From the NCBI RefSeq assembly GCF_000422425.1, contig NZ_AULT01000048.1, positions 1-50,545 on the forward strand: 50,545 nucleotides of DNA. Reading direction: 5' to 3'. The stretch comes from Oceanospirillum beijerinckii DSM 7166 (GTDB lineage Bacteria > Pseudomonadota > Gammaproteobacteria > Pseudomonadales > Halomonadaceae). A program made the position numbers and the translations under genes. The notes under the pieces are model-generated. The model saw only the letters and a program-made list of their open reading frames with translations, was not told where the DNA came from and searched no databases. Shown here in pieces: positions 35,360 through 46,738 of the stretch; the first letter of the stretch is position 1; the number at the start of each line of letters is the position of its first letter.

Positions 35360-38300
35360 ATGAGAACTGGTCTGTATCATCCTGATGAATTTAGGGATAA
35401 CTGTGGTTTTGGCCTGATCGCTCACATGAATGGCGATGCAAGTCACAACTTGTTACAGACAGCGATCGAAGCTCTAACCTGCATGACTCACCGCGGTGGT
35501 ATCGCGGCTGATGGTAAGACGGGTGACGGCTGTGGTTTGCTGCTGAAAAAACCAGATACCTTTCTTCGCACCATTGCAAAAGAGCAGTTTTCCGCTGAGC
35601 TTTCTGACAATTTTGGTGTGGGCATGGTATTTCTGTCCCAGGATAGCGCAAAAGCAGATAAAGCCCGCACGACATTAAATGCCGAGCTTTCTGCCCAGGG
35701 ACTGTCCGTTATTGGTTGGCGTGAAGTGCCAATTAATACCGACGTTTGTGGTCCTATGGCCCTGGACTGCCTGCCTCAATTTGAGCAGGTATTTGTCAAT
35801 GCGGAAGGTCTGAACACACAACAACTGGCGGTTAAGCTGTTCCTGGCCCGTCGTAAAACCGAGATGGCACTGAAGGACGATGCAGATTTCTATATCGCCA
35901 GTCTGTCCTCTCAGGTTATTTCTTACAAAGGTCTGGTAATGCCGGCGGATCTGCCGAAGTTTTACCTGGACCTGAGCGATGAACGCCTGGAAACCGCAAT
36001 CTGTGTTTTCCACCAGCGCTTCTCCACCAATACCGCGCCTAAGTGGCCTTTGGCACAGCCTTTCCGTTACCTGGCACACAATGGTGAAATTAACACCATT
36101 GAAGCGAATCGTAACTGGGCCAACGCCCGTAAGAGCAACTTTAATAACGACCTGCTGAATCTGGATGAACTGGATCAGGTTGTGAATACCACAGGCTCCG
36201 ACTCCTCCAGTATGGACAACATGCTGGAAGTACTGCTGACCGGCGGTATGGATCTGTTTAAAGCCGTACGTTTGATGATTCCGCCTGCGTGGCAGAACAA
36301 CGACACTATGGATGCGGATCTGCGTGCTTTCTATGAGTACAGCTCCATGCACATGGAACCATGGGACGGACCTGCTGGTCTGGTTCTGACCGATGGTCGC
36401 CATGCAGTATGTATGCTGGATCGTAACGGCCTGCGTCCTGCCCGTTGGGTTATCACCAAAAACGGTTATATCACCCTGGCTTCCGAGATTGGTGTATACG
36501 ACTACAAACCAGAAGACGTTGTCGCGAAAGGCCGTGTTGCACCGGGTCATATGCTGGTTGTTGATACCGAAACCGGTGAAGTGATGCACCGTGAAGATAT
36601 TGATAACCGCCTGAAATCAGCACATCCCTACAAACAGTGGATGCGTGAGAAGGCAACCTTCCTTGAGTCGACACTGGGTGAGCTGCAAGGCCCTAAGTTT
36701 ACCCCAATCTCTCCGGAAGCACTGCAGGCCCATATGAAGATGTTCCAGGTCAGCTTTGAAGAGCGTGACCAGGTACTGCGTCCGCTGGCAGAGAGCGGTC
36801 AGGAAGCCGTGGGCTCCATGGGTGATGATACCCCTATGGCGGTACTGTCCCGTAAAAACCGCCTGACGACCGATTACTTCCGTCAGAAATTTGCCCAGGT
36901 GACCAACCCTCCGATCGATCCTCTGCGAGAGGCAATCGTGATGTCGCTGGAAACCTGCCTGGGTACCGAGCTGAATGTTTTTGAAGACAGTGTCGACCAC
37001 GCCAACCGTGTCGTACTGACTACGCCAGTACTGTCGCCCCGTAAATTCAAGACGTTGACACTGCTGGACGAAAAAGGCTTCCCGGCGCACAAAATTGAAC
37101 TGCAGTACAACCCGCAAGATACCGGCCTGAAACAAGCGCTGGAAAATGTCTGTGAACAGGCAGAAGAAGCAGTGCGCTCCGGTAAAGTGATCATCATCCT
37201 GACCGATCGCCATATTGAGCAAGGCTTACTGCCCGTTGACGCGACCATGGCAACCGGCGCGGTGCATCACCACCTGAGTGCGAAAGGCCTACGTTGTAAT
37301 GCGAACCTGATTATCGAATCTGGCCTGGCCCGCGATTCTCATCAGATGGCCGTTATGTTCGGCTTCGGTGCTACCGCGATCTACCCGTACCTGAGTTATA
37401 ACGTACTGGCTGATCTGCAGCGCACTGGCGAACTGCTGGGCGATCCGGCAGAGATCCGTGAGAACTACCGTAAGGGTATCCAGAAAGGTCTGATGAAGAT
37501 CCTGTCTAAGATGGGTATCTCGACCATCGCCTCTTACCGTGGTGCCCAACTGTTTGAAGCGGTGGGTCTGTCAGAAGAAGTCTGTGACTTGTGCTTCAAA
37601 GGCGTCGCCTCCCGTATTAAGGGTGCGGAGTTCAGCGACTTCCAGATGCAGCAGGAGCTGCTGGCGGAAACCGCATGGAAACCACGTAAAAAGATCGAAC
37701 AGGGCGGTCTGCTGAAATACGTACACGGTGGCGAGTACCATGCGTACAACCCTGATGTGGTACGTGCCGTTCAGGAAGCGGTACAAACCGGTAGCTACGA
37801 AGCTTTCCAGCGTTTTGCCAAACTGGTCAATGAGCGTCCGGCAGCGACAATCCGCGACCTGTTAAAAGTTAAGCAGGCATCTAATCCAATTTCCATTAAT
37901 GAAGTTGAACCGATAGAGTCCATTCTGCGTCGCTTCGACTCGGCGGCTATGTCTCTGGGTGCTCTGTCTCCGGAAGCCCACGAAGCACTGGCTCAGGCGA
38001 TGAATGAGCTGGGCGGTCGCTCTAACTCAGGTGAAGGCGGTGAGGACGCTGCTCGTTTCGGTACGCTGAAAAACTCCAAGATCAAACAGATTGCATCCGG
38101 TCGTTTTGGTGTGACACCACACTACCTGGTGAATGCAGAAGTGCTGCAGATTAAAGTGGCACAGGGTGCAAAACCTGGTGAAGGTGGTCAGCTGCCAGGT
38201 GGTAAGGTCAACAGCCTGATTGCGCGTCTGCGTCACTCGGTACCGGGCGTCACACTGATCTCGCCTCCGCCGCACCACGATATCTACTCTATTGAGGATC

Positions 38301-39817
38301 TGGCGCAGCTGATTTTCGACCTGAAGCAAGTAAACCCAGACGCTTTGATCTCAGTGAAACTGGTATCTGAGCCAGGTATCGGCACCATCGCAACCGGTGT
38401 GGCTAAAGCCTATGCCGACCTGATCACTGTTTCTGGTTACGACGGTGGTACTGCAGCCAGTCCTCTGACCTCCATTAAGCATGCGGGTTCTCCATGGGAA
38501 CTGGGTCTGCCTGAAGTGCATCAGGCACTGCGTATCAATAACCTGCGTGACAAAGTACGTCTTCAGACTGATGGCGGCCTGAAAACAGGACTGGATGTCA
38601 TTAAGGCAGCGATCCTCGGTGCAGAAAGCTTCGGCTTCGGTACCATCCCTATGGTTGCCCTAGGTTGTAAATATCTGCGTATCTGTCACCTGAACAACTG
38701 TGCGACAGGTGTTGCCACTCAGAACGAAAAACTGCGTGAAGAGTACTTTATTGGTACTGTGGAAATGGTGAAAAACTACTTCCGCTTTGTCGCGCAGGAA
38801 GTACGCGAGATCATGGCAGAGATGGGTGTACGCACTTTTGAAGACCTGATTGGCCGTACCGATCTGTTGGAAGCGATCTCCGATGATCAAGCACCAGCCA
38901 AGATCCAGAAGCTGGATCTGACTGATCTGCTGAATAACGACTTTGTACCGGCTGATGCGCCGAATACCTGTCAGGTGGCTCGTAATGAACCGTTCGATAA
39001 GGGTGAGCTGGCTGAGCGTATGGTCGCTGAAACACTGAGCGCCATTGAAAGCGGTAAAGGCGGAGAGTTTGCCTTTAACGTGACCAACTGTGACCGTTCG
39101 ATCGGTGCCCGTCTGTCAGGTGAGATCGCCAAGCGCTGGGGTGACCAGGGCATGAGCGAAAATCCACTGACTCTGAAACTGAGCGGTGTTGCCGGTCAAA
39201 GTTTCGGTGTTTGGAACGCTAAAGGTCTTAACCTGTATATCGAAGGCGATGCCAACGACTACGTGGGTAAAGGCATGAACGGCGGCAAGATCGTTCTGCG
39301 CCCACCAGTAGGCAGTCCGTTTAATTCCAACGAAACCTCTATCATCGGTAACACCTGTCTGTACGGTGCAACCGGCGGTAAGCTATTCGCTGCTGGCCAG
39401 GCGGGTGAGCGTTTTGCGGTCCGTAACTCCGGCTGTCATGCTGTGATTGAAGGTGCCGGTGACCACTGCTGCGAATATATGACAGGCGGTATGGTAACGG
39501 TACTGGGTGAAACCGGTTACAACTTTGGTGCCGGTATGACCGGTGGTTTTGCCTACGTGCTGGACCTGGATCGTACCTTTGTTGATAAGTACAACCATGA
39601 GCTGGTCGATATTCACCGTATCAGCTCCGAGCCGATGGAAGCTTATCGTAACCATCTGCGTAGCGTTATCGCTGAGTTTGTTGAAGAAACCGGTAGTGAG
39701 TGGGGACAGGAGTTGCTGACCAACTTCTCTGACTACTACCGCCACTTCTGGCTGGTGAAGCCAAAAGCGGCCAGCCTAGGTAGCCTGCTGGACAGTACGC
39801 GCCAGCGCCCTGAGTAA
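35360..39817 (+). CDS. gltB: Glutamate synthase (NADPH) large subunit
   Basis: Makes two glutamates from glutamine and 2-oxoglutarate. The 1485-residue protein has an N-terminal class II glutaminase (catalytic Cys15 in [10 protein letters not shown] after a short propeptide, THRGG), a central domain, an FMN-binding synthase barrel ([24 protein letters not shown]) and a C-terminal beta-helix domain ([22 protein letters not shown]). The 3Fe-4S cysteines are C1103, C1109 and C1114 ([16 protein letters not shown]). It is 47 bp upstream of gltD and is preceded by a clear promoter. Confidence 0.97.
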   Translation: MRTGLYHPDEFRDNCGFGLIAHMNGDASHNLLQTAIEALTCMTHRGGIAADGKTGDGCGLLLKKPDTFLRTIAKEQFSAELSDNFGVGMVFLSQDSAKADKARTTLNAELSAQGLSVIGWREVPINTDVCGPMALDCLPQFEQVFVNAEGLNTQQLAVKLFLARRKTEMALKDDADFYIASLSSQVISYKGLVMPADLPKFYLDLSDERLETAICVFHQRFSTNTAPKWPLAQPFRYLAHNGEINTIEANRNWANARKSNFNNDLLNLDELDQVVNTTGSDSSSMDNMLEVLLTGGMDLFKAVRLMIPPAWQNNDTMDADLRAFYEYSSMHMEPWDGPAGLVLTDGRHAVCMLDRNGLRPARWVITKNGYITLASEIGVYDYKPEDVVAKGRVAPGHMLVVDTETGEVMHREDIDNRLKSAHPYKQWMREKATFLESTLGELQGPKFTPISPEALQAHMKMFQVSFEERDQVLRPLAESGQEAVGSMGDDTPMAVLSRKNRLTTDYFRQKFAQVTNPPIDPLREAIVMSLETCLGTELNVFEDSVDHANRVVLTTPVLSPRKFKTLTLLDEKGFPAHKIELQYNPQDTGLKQALENVCEQAEEAVRSGKVIIILTDRHIEQGLLPVDATMATGAVHHHLSAKGLRCNANLIIESGLARDSHQMAVMFGFGATAIYPYLSYNVLADLQRTGELLGDPAEIRENYRKGIQKGLMKILSKMGISTIASYRGAQLFEAVGLSEEVCDLCFKGVASRIKGAEFSDFQMQQELLAETAWKPRKKIEQGGLLKYVHGGEYHAYNPDVVRAVQEAVQTGSYEAFQRFAKLVNERPAATIRDLLKVKQASNPISINEVEPIESILRRFDSAAMSLGALSPEAHEALAQAMNELGGRSNSGEGGEDAARFGTLKNSKIKQIASGRFGVTPHYLVNAEVLQIKVAQGAKPGEGGQLPGGKVNSLIARLRHSVPGVTLISPPPHHDIYSIEDLAQLIFDLKQVNPDALISVKLVSEPGIGTIATGVAKAYADLITVSGYDGGTAASPLTSIKHAGSPWELGLPEVHQALRINNLRDKVRLQTDGGLKTGLDVIKAAILGAESFGFGTIPMVALGCKYLRICHLNNCATGVATQNEKLREEYFIGTVEMVKNYFRFVAQEVREIMAEMGVRTFEDLIGRTDLLEAISDDQAPAKIQKLDLTDLLNNDFVPADAPNTCQVARNEPFDKGELAERMVAETLSAIESGKGGEFAFNVTNCDRSIGARLSGEIAKRWGDQGMSENPLTLKLSGVAGQSFGVWNAKGLNLYIEGDANDYVGKGMNGGKIVLRPPVGSPFNSNETSIIGNTCLYGATGGKLFAAGQAGERFAVRNSGCHAVIEGAGDHCCEYMTGGMVTVLGETGYNFGAGMTGGFAYVLDLDRTFVDKYNHELVDIHRISSEPMEAYRNHLRSVIAEFVEETGSEWGQELLTNFSDYYRHFWLVKPKAASLGSLLDSTRQRPE

Positions 39818-39852
39818 TTCAACACGCAGATTGGTGATTAGCTTTCAAATGA

Positions 39853-41286
<1,434 letters not shown>

Positions 41287-41356
41287 TGCAGCGCTTAATA
41301 CCAAGCCAATACGCACTTAAGCGTTATCAATAGATAACCAGAGCTTGCTCCAGAAA

Positions 41357-41385
41357 AACCGCATCTGCTTCAGGTGCGGTTTTTT
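41357..41385 (+). terminator. Rho-independent terminator of gltBD
   Basis: An 11-bp stem (41357-41367 with 41371-41381, one G-U pair) with a CTT loop is followed by a six-base T-run. Confidence 0.88.
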
Positions 41386-41443
41386 CACATCTAAAGCTCG
41401 GTTATTTCACGCCCACCCCTTATTAATACCAAACAAGATAAGT

Positions 41444-41542
41444 TGTTGTGGGCCGGAAAAGCCGCAAGGCGCCTTCCGACAATCATCAGATATCGGAGCC
41501 AATGCCGGATGGCGCTTCGCTTATCCAACCTACTCCGATATC
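41444..41542. repeat. REP/BIME-like inverted pair downstream of gltD
   Basis: Two hairpin units in opposite orientation. The second (41503-41532) reads GCCGGATG then GCG-CTT-CGC then TTATCC and CCTAC, close to the REP consensus of enterobacteria and related elements of other gammaproteobacteria. The first (41450-41482), read on the minus strand, is GTCGGAAGGCG...TTTTCCGGCCCAC, of the same design. Perfect 10-bp arms GATATCGGAG (41489-41498) and CTCCGATATC (41533-41542) enclose the second unit. Such elements are mobilised by RAYT transposases; none is encoded here. Confidence 0.65.
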
Positions 41543-41747
41543 AAGAAACTTATCGGGAACGGTATAACTTCTCAGTTAAATACTTTCCATTAGATTATTT
41601 CACGAATATTTTTCATTTTAGCCACAACCCACTTAACCACCTGATTTAACTGAATAAGATACAATCTCAATTAGAAAAATTAATCACTCGACTGTATGCG
41701 AATGATTTTTACCTATTTGCTTTTTAGGCTAAATACTCTACCCTAGC
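41543..41747. other. AT-rich intergenic region before the TetR gene
   Basis: About 200 AT-rich bases between the repeat and the TetR operator. No gene is seen. The TetR promoter presumably lies near 41700-41745, but no box pair is decisive. Confidence 0.5.
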
Positions 41748-41767
41748 TTTTAATCAAACGATTAAAA
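41748..41767. promoter_or_regulatory. Candidate TetR operator
   Basis: TTTTAATC and GATTAAAA form a perfect 8-bp inverted repeat with a 4-nt spacer (AAAC), ending 13 bp before the regulator's ATG. The position suggests autoregulation. Confidence 0.65.
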
Positions 41768-41780
41768 TGAAGTAAAATCA

Positions 41781-42437
41781 ATGAACGCTCAATTTAAGCC
41801 AGAGACAGCAAAGAAGAAACGTGGACGTCCTACGACTAAGAGCGCCCGAAATGTACGTGAAAACCTAATTGCAGCAGCCCGCGCCTGCTTTATTGAAAAG
41901 AACTACCAGCAGGTGACAACACGCGAGATTGCGGCACGAGCAAACTCGACCATGGCCATGATCCATTATTACTTCGGTAATAAAGAGGGGCCGTTCCAGG
42001 CAATGTTTGTGGAAACCTTCGAACCACTGCGTCAGATGACTAAGCAGGGTGTCGAGAATCCACCGGAAAGCTTTGCCGAGTTCTTTAAACAGTACTATGC
42101 CATTATGACCGAGCACCCCGGATTTGTCGTGGTCATCCTGAAATGCATGCTGTTTGAAAATGGCCCATTGGAAGAAAGCTTTATCCATCAACATCTGCGT
42201 GAAAAAGCAGAACCTATGGAGAAGCTGCTGACTAAGATGCAGGAGAAAGGGGTTATCAATCCAGATATGGACCCTAAAATGCTGCATATCAGCATTATCA
42301 GCCTGATGAATATGCCCTTCCTGATGGAACCTAATATGGAAGCTACCATGAATATCACCCCAGACAAAGACTTCTGGGATAAGATGGCTGAACATCAGTG
42401 TATGCTACTGGAACAAGGTTGTCTTAAAAAAGCCTGA
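41781..42437 (+). CDS. TetR/AcrR family transcriptional regulator
   Basis: A 218-residue one-component regulator. The basic N-terminus (KKKRGRPTTKSARNVRENL) leads to the TetR helix-turn-helix (QVTTREIAARANSTMAMIHYYFGNKEGPFQAMF, about 40-73); the rest is a helical ligand-binding domain. The inducer is unknown and there is no adjacent efflux or metabolic gene on the same strand to suggest a target. A dyad just before its start is a likely autoregulatory site. Confidence 0.9.
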   Translation: MNAQFKPETAKKKRGRPTTKSARNVRENLIAAARACFIEKNYQQVTTREIAARANSTMAMIHYYFGNKEGPFQAMFVETFEPLRQMTKQGVENPPESFAEFFKQYYAIMTEHPGFVVVILKCMLFENGPLEESFIHQHLREKAEPMEKLLTKMQEKGVINPDMDPKMLHISIISLMNMPFLMEPNMEATMNITPDKDFWDKMAEHQCMLLEQGCLKKA

Positions 42438-42445
42438 GGCGTTTA

Positions 42446-42474
42446 AACAGCCTGTATTATATGGGCAGGCTGTT
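42446..42474. terminator. Hairpin between converging tetR and pgpA
   Basis: AACAGCCTG (42446-42454) and CAGGCTGTT (42466-42474) are perfect 9-bp arms with an 11-nt loop, starting 9 bp after the TetR stop. No T-run is present on either side, so termination strength is doubtful. Confidence 0.5.
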
Positions 42475-42499
42475 CAAGCCAGGTGGAAGCATGGAGCTA

Positions 42500-42976
42500 T
42501 CAGTATAAACGGACGATGACCTGCAATATGACCCAGGCGTAAATACCCGCCAACAGGTCATCGACCATAATGCCAAAACCACCGGCAACACGACGATCCG
42601 CCCACTTCACGGGCCAAGGTTTGAGGACGTCAAAGAAGCGAAATAGCACAAAGCCTACTAACGCCCATTCCCAGCCCTGTGGTGCCAGCAACATCGTCAG
42701 CCAGTAGCCAACAAACTCATCCCAGACAATACCGGAATGATCATGCACCCCCAGGTCTTCCGAGGTTTTTTCGCACAGCCAGACCCCGATCACAAAAGTC
42801 ACTACGATAAGCAGCAAAAACCAACCCGCAGACCAGTACTGAAACCATAATAGGTAGGGAATAACCGCGGCCGCAGTGCCTACAGTCCCCGGCGCCCAGG
42901 GAGCTGCGCCACTGCCTAAACCAAAGGCCAAGAAGTGGATCGGATTACGCCAGACAGAGCTTGGGGCTCGGTTCAT
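42500..42976 (-). CDS. pgpA: Phosphatidylglycerophosphatase A
   Basis: Membrane phosphatase removing phosphate from phosphatidylglycerophosphate to yield phosphatidylglycerol. The 158-residue protein shows FGLGSGAAPWAPGTVGTAAA, the acidic motif IVWDEFVGYW and FFDVLKPWPVKWADRRVAGGFGIMVDDLLAG, plus several hydrophobic segments. Its ATG overlaps the thiL stop (ATGA). It is the last gene of the rib-nus-thi run. Confidence 0.94.
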   Translation of the reverse strand: MNRAPSSVWRNPIHFLAFGLGSGAAPWAPGTVGTAAAVIPYLLWFQYWSAGWFLLLIVVTFVIGVWLCEKTSEDLGVHDHSGIVWDEFVGYWLTMLLAPQGWEWALVGFVLFRFFDVLKPWPVKWADRRVAGGFGIMVDDLLAGIYAWVILQVIVRLY

Positions 42977-43935
42977 GCTTTTTGCTCCTTGGAGTAAAAA
43001 TGTTCAAACCCTTTTACAGCATAGTCGCCTATACCCTTAATGCCTTTCTCTTGCGTAATAACCCCAACAGGATAAAGCTTAAGGTCACATTGCTCAGCAC
43101 TGACTTCCAGTTCCAAACGGCGTTGCGGGGTTACGGTAAAACAGAGTTGATAGTCATCACCACCGCTTAAGGCATATTCTAGTGCCTTACGACGACCAGC
43201 ATAATCTTCCAGCGCATCAGAAACAGGTATACGAGTCAAATCCAGTTGAGCGCCAACCTGACTACTCTCCAGGATATGCTTAAGATCAACAAGAAAACCG
43301 TCAGAGATATCAATCGCACTACTGATACGGCTGGAAAGCAAACTGATCAGATCAAAACGCGGCCTAGGCAGTAGATACGCATCCACCAGTTCCTGCCAGA
43401 TATCCGGCGGCTCAATATCTGACTGTAGTAGGGACAAACCACCGGCCGCATTACCCAGAGGACCAGAGACATAAATAATCTCACCGGGTTTCGCACCGGA
43501 GCGCAGCCAAGGGGAGCCGGTAATATAGCCCTGTACCTGTACCGTTACCGTCAGATGACCCCGAGTAGTATCACCACCCACCAGAGAAATACCATGTTGC
43601 TGAGCCAGATCCGACACCCCCTGAGCAAAACGGCTTAACCAAGCTTCATCAGTCTGTTCAAGAGTTAAAGCAAGTGTAAACCAAGCGGGCTTAGCTCCCA
43701 TTGCAGCCAGATCACTCAAGCTCACGGCCAATGCGCGCCAGCCAATGCAATAGGGATCAGAATCAGGAAGGAAATGCACCCCTGCTACAGAGGTATCCAC
43801 AGAAACCGCTAACTGCTTGTTCTGAGGCACTGTGATAAGGGCACAATCGTCACCCACAGCCAGATCGACATCACGTCGGGCTGGCTGTAGCTGATCAGAA
43901 CAGAAAAAGCGGCGAATTAGTTCAAATTCACCCAC
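42973..43935 (-). CDS. thiL: Thiamine-monophosphate kinase
   Basis: Phosphorylates thiamine phosphate to the diphosphate cofactor. The 320-residue protein begins GEFELIRRFF and shows VGDDCALI, DTSVAGVHF, GWRALAVSLSDLAAMGA, LVGGDTTRG and ISDGFLVDLKHI, all family metal- and ATP-binding motifs. The start is GTG at 43935, preceded by GAAGGGA and located 6 bp after the nusB stop. Confidence 0.95.
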   Translation of the reverse strand: MGEFELIRRFFCSDQLQPARRDVDLAVGDDCALITVPQNKQLAVSVDTSVAGVHFLPDSDPYCIGWRALAVSLSDLAAMGAKPAWFTLALTLEQTDEAWLSRFAQGVSDLAQQHGISLVGGDTTRGHLTVTVQVQGYITGSPWLRSGAKPGEIIYVSGPLGNAAGGLSLLQSDIEPPDIWQELVDAYLLPRPRFDLISLLSSRISSAIDISDGFLVDLKHILESSQVGAQLDLTRIPVSDALEDYAGRRKALEYALSGGDDYQLCFTVTPQRRLELEVSAEQCDLKLYPVGVITQEKGIKGIGDYAVKGFEHFYSKEQKA

Positions 43936-43941
43936 GCAATG

Positions 43942-44439
43942 TTATCCCTTCAGGCGAGCGTTAGCTTCCGCACTGCGCAGACGGATGGCCAGCTTATCCA
44001 AAATACCATTAATGTATTTGTGGCTTTCCGTTGCACCAAAACGCTTGGCCAACTCAATACCTTCATTGATCACCACCTTATAAGGTACATCAATGCGTTT
44101 ACTGAGTTCATAGGTACCAATGCGCAAAATGGCTAGCTCAACCAGATCCAACTCATCAACACGACGGTCCAATAAAGGTGCAAAGTACTCATCCAGCTCG
44201 TTTTTGCACTGCGGGATGTTATGCAGCAGTTCGTTGAAGTAAGCCAGATCAGCAATCTCAACCGCAGCACTGATATCCTCATGGGATTCCAGGCCATCAT
44301 CAGGCTTAGCCGAACGGATCTGCAGTTCAACCTGCTGCAGCGATGCACCTGTCATCTGCCACTGGTACAGGCCCTGTAGCGTAAGTTGACGGGCGGCACG
44401 GCGTGCTTCTGTTCTACTGGTTTTTTTACCTTGGGACAT
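43942..44439 (-). CDS. nusB: Transcription antitermination factor NusB
   Basis: RNA-binding factor that with NusE binds boxA of rRNA transcripts. The 165-residue protein shows [33 protein letters not shown], and [33 protein letters not shown]. It lies 15 bp after ribH, the usual ribH-nusB pairing. Confidence 0.96.
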   Translation of the reverse strand: MSQGKKTSRTEARRAARQLTLQGLYQWQMTGASLQQVELQIRSAKPDDGLESHEDISAAVEIADLAYFNELLHNIPQCKNELDEYFAPLLDRRVDELDLVELAILRIGTYELSKRIDVPYKVVINEGIELAKRFGATESHKYINGILDKLAIRLRSAEANARLKG

Positions 44440-44454
44440 TCTGTTAACCGAAGA

Positions 44455-44922
44455 TTAAAGGTTGTTAAATAAGCTGACCATTTCCAGGGCACACAGGGCG
44501 GCTTCACCACCTTTGTTACCCGCTTTGGTACCAGAGCGCTCGATGGCCTGCTCAATGGTATCAACAGTCAGTACACCGTTGGTGATCACCACACCAGTCT
44601 GCAGCGACAGCTGACCCAGACCTTTGGCACATTCACCCGCAACGTATTCAAAATGTGGTGTACCACCACGGATTACTGCACCCAGAGCGATTACCGCATC
44701 CGGTTGCTGTTTCTCGATCACTTTCTTAGCGACCAGAGGCAGTTCCCATGCACCCGGTGCACGTACCACACTGATATTATCTTCATCAACACCGTGACGT
44801 TTCAGGGTATCAATCGCGCCTTCTACCAGGTGATCAACCACAAAGCTGTTAAAGCGGCCAACGATCAGAGTGTATTTAGCATTACAGCCAACAAAGGTAC
44901 CTTCAAAGGATTTTACAGTCAT
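44455..44922 (-). CDS. ribH: 6,7-dimethyl-8-ribityllumazine synthase
   Basis: Penultimate riboflavin step, condensing the ribityl-pyrimidinedione with dihydroxybutanone phosphate. The 155-residue protein shows [53 protein letters not shown] with the catalytic His, and [23 protein letters not shown]. It lies 15 bp after ribBA and is followed by nusB. Confidence 0.97.
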   Translation of the reverse strand: MTVKSFEGTFVGCNAKYTLIVGRFNSFVVDHLVEGAIDTLKRHGVDEDNISVVRAPGAWELPLVAKKVIEKQQPDAVIALGAVIRGGTPHFEYVAGECAKGLGQLSLQTGVVITNGVLTVDTIEQAIERSGTKAGNKGGEAALCALEMVSLFNNL

Positions 44923-44937
44923 GGTGTCCTGTCCTAA

Positions 44938-46056
44938 TTATTCTTCGCAGGGAATATATTCTTCAATCTCCAGGTCAAAACCTGAGATTGCATTAAACTT
45001 CATTGGTGAACTCAGCAGGCGCATTTTGCCCACACCCAGATCACGCAGAATCTGAGAACCGGTACCTACAGTCAGGTAAGCCCCTGAGTAACTGACATTG
45101 ACTTTTGACTGCTGACGCTGATTCAGCATCAGGTCGACAGAATCACTCATATCGATACGGTCACCAGTATCCAGCAGTAGCACAACGCCTTTACCTTCTT
45201 CCGCGACCTTAGCAAGAGCTTTGCGCATGGTCCACTTCATACCACCTTCTGGAGGCATAGCACCCACCACATCACGCAGCACTTCCGTACGGTTATGTAC
45301 ACGAACCAGAGTGGCGTCATCGGCACTGATATCACCTAATGTCATCGCCAAATGCGTACAGTTCTGGATATCATCACGGTAGGTTATATATTGAAAGTCA
45401 CCGTATTCAGTGCTCATCACACCTTCCTGATCACGCTCTACGGTATGCTCATTAGCGGTACGGTAGTGAATCAGATCGGCAATGGTACCGATTTTCAGGT
45501 TGTGCTTCTCAGCAAACTTTTCCAGATCCGGACGACGGGCCATGGTACCGTCTTCGTTCATGATCTCAACGATCACACCCGCCGCTTCAAAACCTGCCAT
45601 ACGGGCCAGATCACAACCGGCTTCAGTATGACCGGCACGGCTTAATACACCACCCGGCTGAGCCATCAGCGGGAAGATATGGCCCGGCTGTACGATATCT
45701 TCTGGCTGAGCGCTGGCTTTTACCGCAGTACGTACAGTATGGGCACGATCCGCCGCAGAGATACCTGTAGTTACGCCTTCAGCGGCTTCGATCGACAGGG
45801 TAAAATTGGTTGAGAACTGAGCACCGTTACTCTGTACCATCAGAGGCAGTTTCAGCTGCTCACAACGCTCGCGGGTCAGGGTCAGACAGATCAGACCACG
45901 CGCATGGGTCGCCATAAAGTTGATATCATCGGCGCGTACCATCTCGGCAGCAATTACCAGATCGCCTTCATTTTCCCGGTCTTCGTCATCCATCAGGATA
46001 ACCATCTTACCCTGACGAATATCTTCTAATAACTCTTCAACCGTGTTTAATTGCAT
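44938..46056 (-). CDS. ribBA: 3,4-dihydroxy-2-butanone-4-phosphate synthase with degenerate GTP cyclohydrolase II domain (RibBX type)
   Basis: The N-terminal half (about 1-200) is a complete Rib[31 protein letters not shown]-type segment replaced by [17 protein letters not shown], and PGHIFPL plus [16 protein letters not shown]. The C-terminal half aligns in outline with GTP cyclohydrolase II ([30 protein letters not shown]), but the three zinc cysteines of CLTGDxxxSxRCDCG and the catalytic GRxIG stretch are gone. This fits the RibBX variant known in proteobacteria. ATG 46056 is preferred over the adjacent GTG at 46059. A separate RibA is expected elsewhere. Confidence 0.92.
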   Translation of the reverse strand: MQLNTVEELLEDIRQGKMVILMDDEDRENEGDLVIAAEMVRADDINFMATHARGLICLTLTRERCEQLKLPLMVQSNGAQFSTNFTLSIEAAEGVTTGISAADRAHTVRTAVKASAQPEDIVQPGHIFPLMAQPGGVLSRAGHTEAGCDLARMAGFEAAGVIVEIMNEDGTMARRPDLEKFAEKHNLKIGTIADLIHYRTANEHTVERDQEGVMSTEYGDFQYITYRDDIQNCTHLAMTLGDISADDATLVRVHNRTEVLRDVVGAMPPEGGMKWTMRKALAKVAEEGKGVVLLLDTGDRIDMSDSVDLMLNQRQQSKVNVSYSGAYLTVGTGSQILRDLGVGKMRLLSSPMKFNAISGFDLEIEEYIPCEE

Positions 46057-46075
46057 CACACTACTCTTCTTGGGA

Positions 46076-46738
46076 TTAACCCCGGTAAAAACCGTGCTGG
46101 GCTAAAAATTCAATACTCATACCGGAGGAATCACTGTCCGGTGTTTGATTGGCGGTTAACAGGCGCTCCAGATAACGTGCAATCAGATCCACTTCAAGGT
46201 GAAGCTCCTGACCGGCGCTATACTCCTCCAGAACCGTTTCCGCCAGGGTGTGCGGCACAATATTCAGCTCAAAGATATCGCCGTCCAAGCCGTTGACGGT
46301 CAAACTCGTGCCATCAACGGTAATAGAGCCCCTATCAGCAATATACTTCAGCAGATGTTTCGGTGCCTGAATTCTAAAACGTACAGAGCGGGCATCATCC
46401 CGACGCTCCACTACTTTACCGACACCATCCACATGGCCACTGACGATATGGCCACCCAAGCGGGAAGTTGGCATCATCGCCTTTTCCAGATTAACCTTAC
46501 GTCCTGCCCGGAAATGGGCAAAACAGGTATGGCGAACGGTTTCCAGTGATACGTCAGCAGAAAAACTTCGACTATCAAACTCGATGACCGTCAGACAAAC
46601 ACCGTTTACCGCGATGCTGTCACCCAGATTCACATCGGTCATAGCCAAATTGCCGACATTGATCTTAACTCGATAATCTCCACCGGAAGGCTGCAAAGAT
46701 TCAATTGTACCAACCGCTTCAACAATTCCGGTAAACAT
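46076..46738 (-). CDS. ribE: Riboflavin synthase, alpha chain
   Basis: Dismutates two lumazine molecules to riboflavin. The 220-residue protein is an internal repeat of two lumazine-binding barrels: MFTGIVEAVGTIESL ... GDSIAVNGVCLTV and GGHIVSGHVDGVGKV ... RGSITVDGTSLTVNGL. Its ATG overlaps the last base of the ribD stop (TAATG), so translation is coupled. The same enzyme is called ribC in E. coli. Confidence 0.96.
   Translation of the reverse strand: MFTGIVEAVGTIESLQPSGGDYRVKINVGNLAMTDVNLGDSIAVNGVCLTVIEFDSRSFSADVSLETVRHTCFAHFRAGRKVNLEKAMMPTSRLGGHIVSGHVDGVGKVVERRDDARSVRFRIQAPKHLLKYIADRGSITVDGTSLTVNGLDGDIFELNIVPHTLAETVLEEYSAGQELHLEVDLIARYLERLLTANQTPDSDSSGMSIEFLAQHGFYRG

Noticed and set aside
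41345-41649. Overlapping open frames downstream of gltD
   Set aside because: They run through the gltD terminator and the REP-like repeats, so they are a by-product of repeat sequence.
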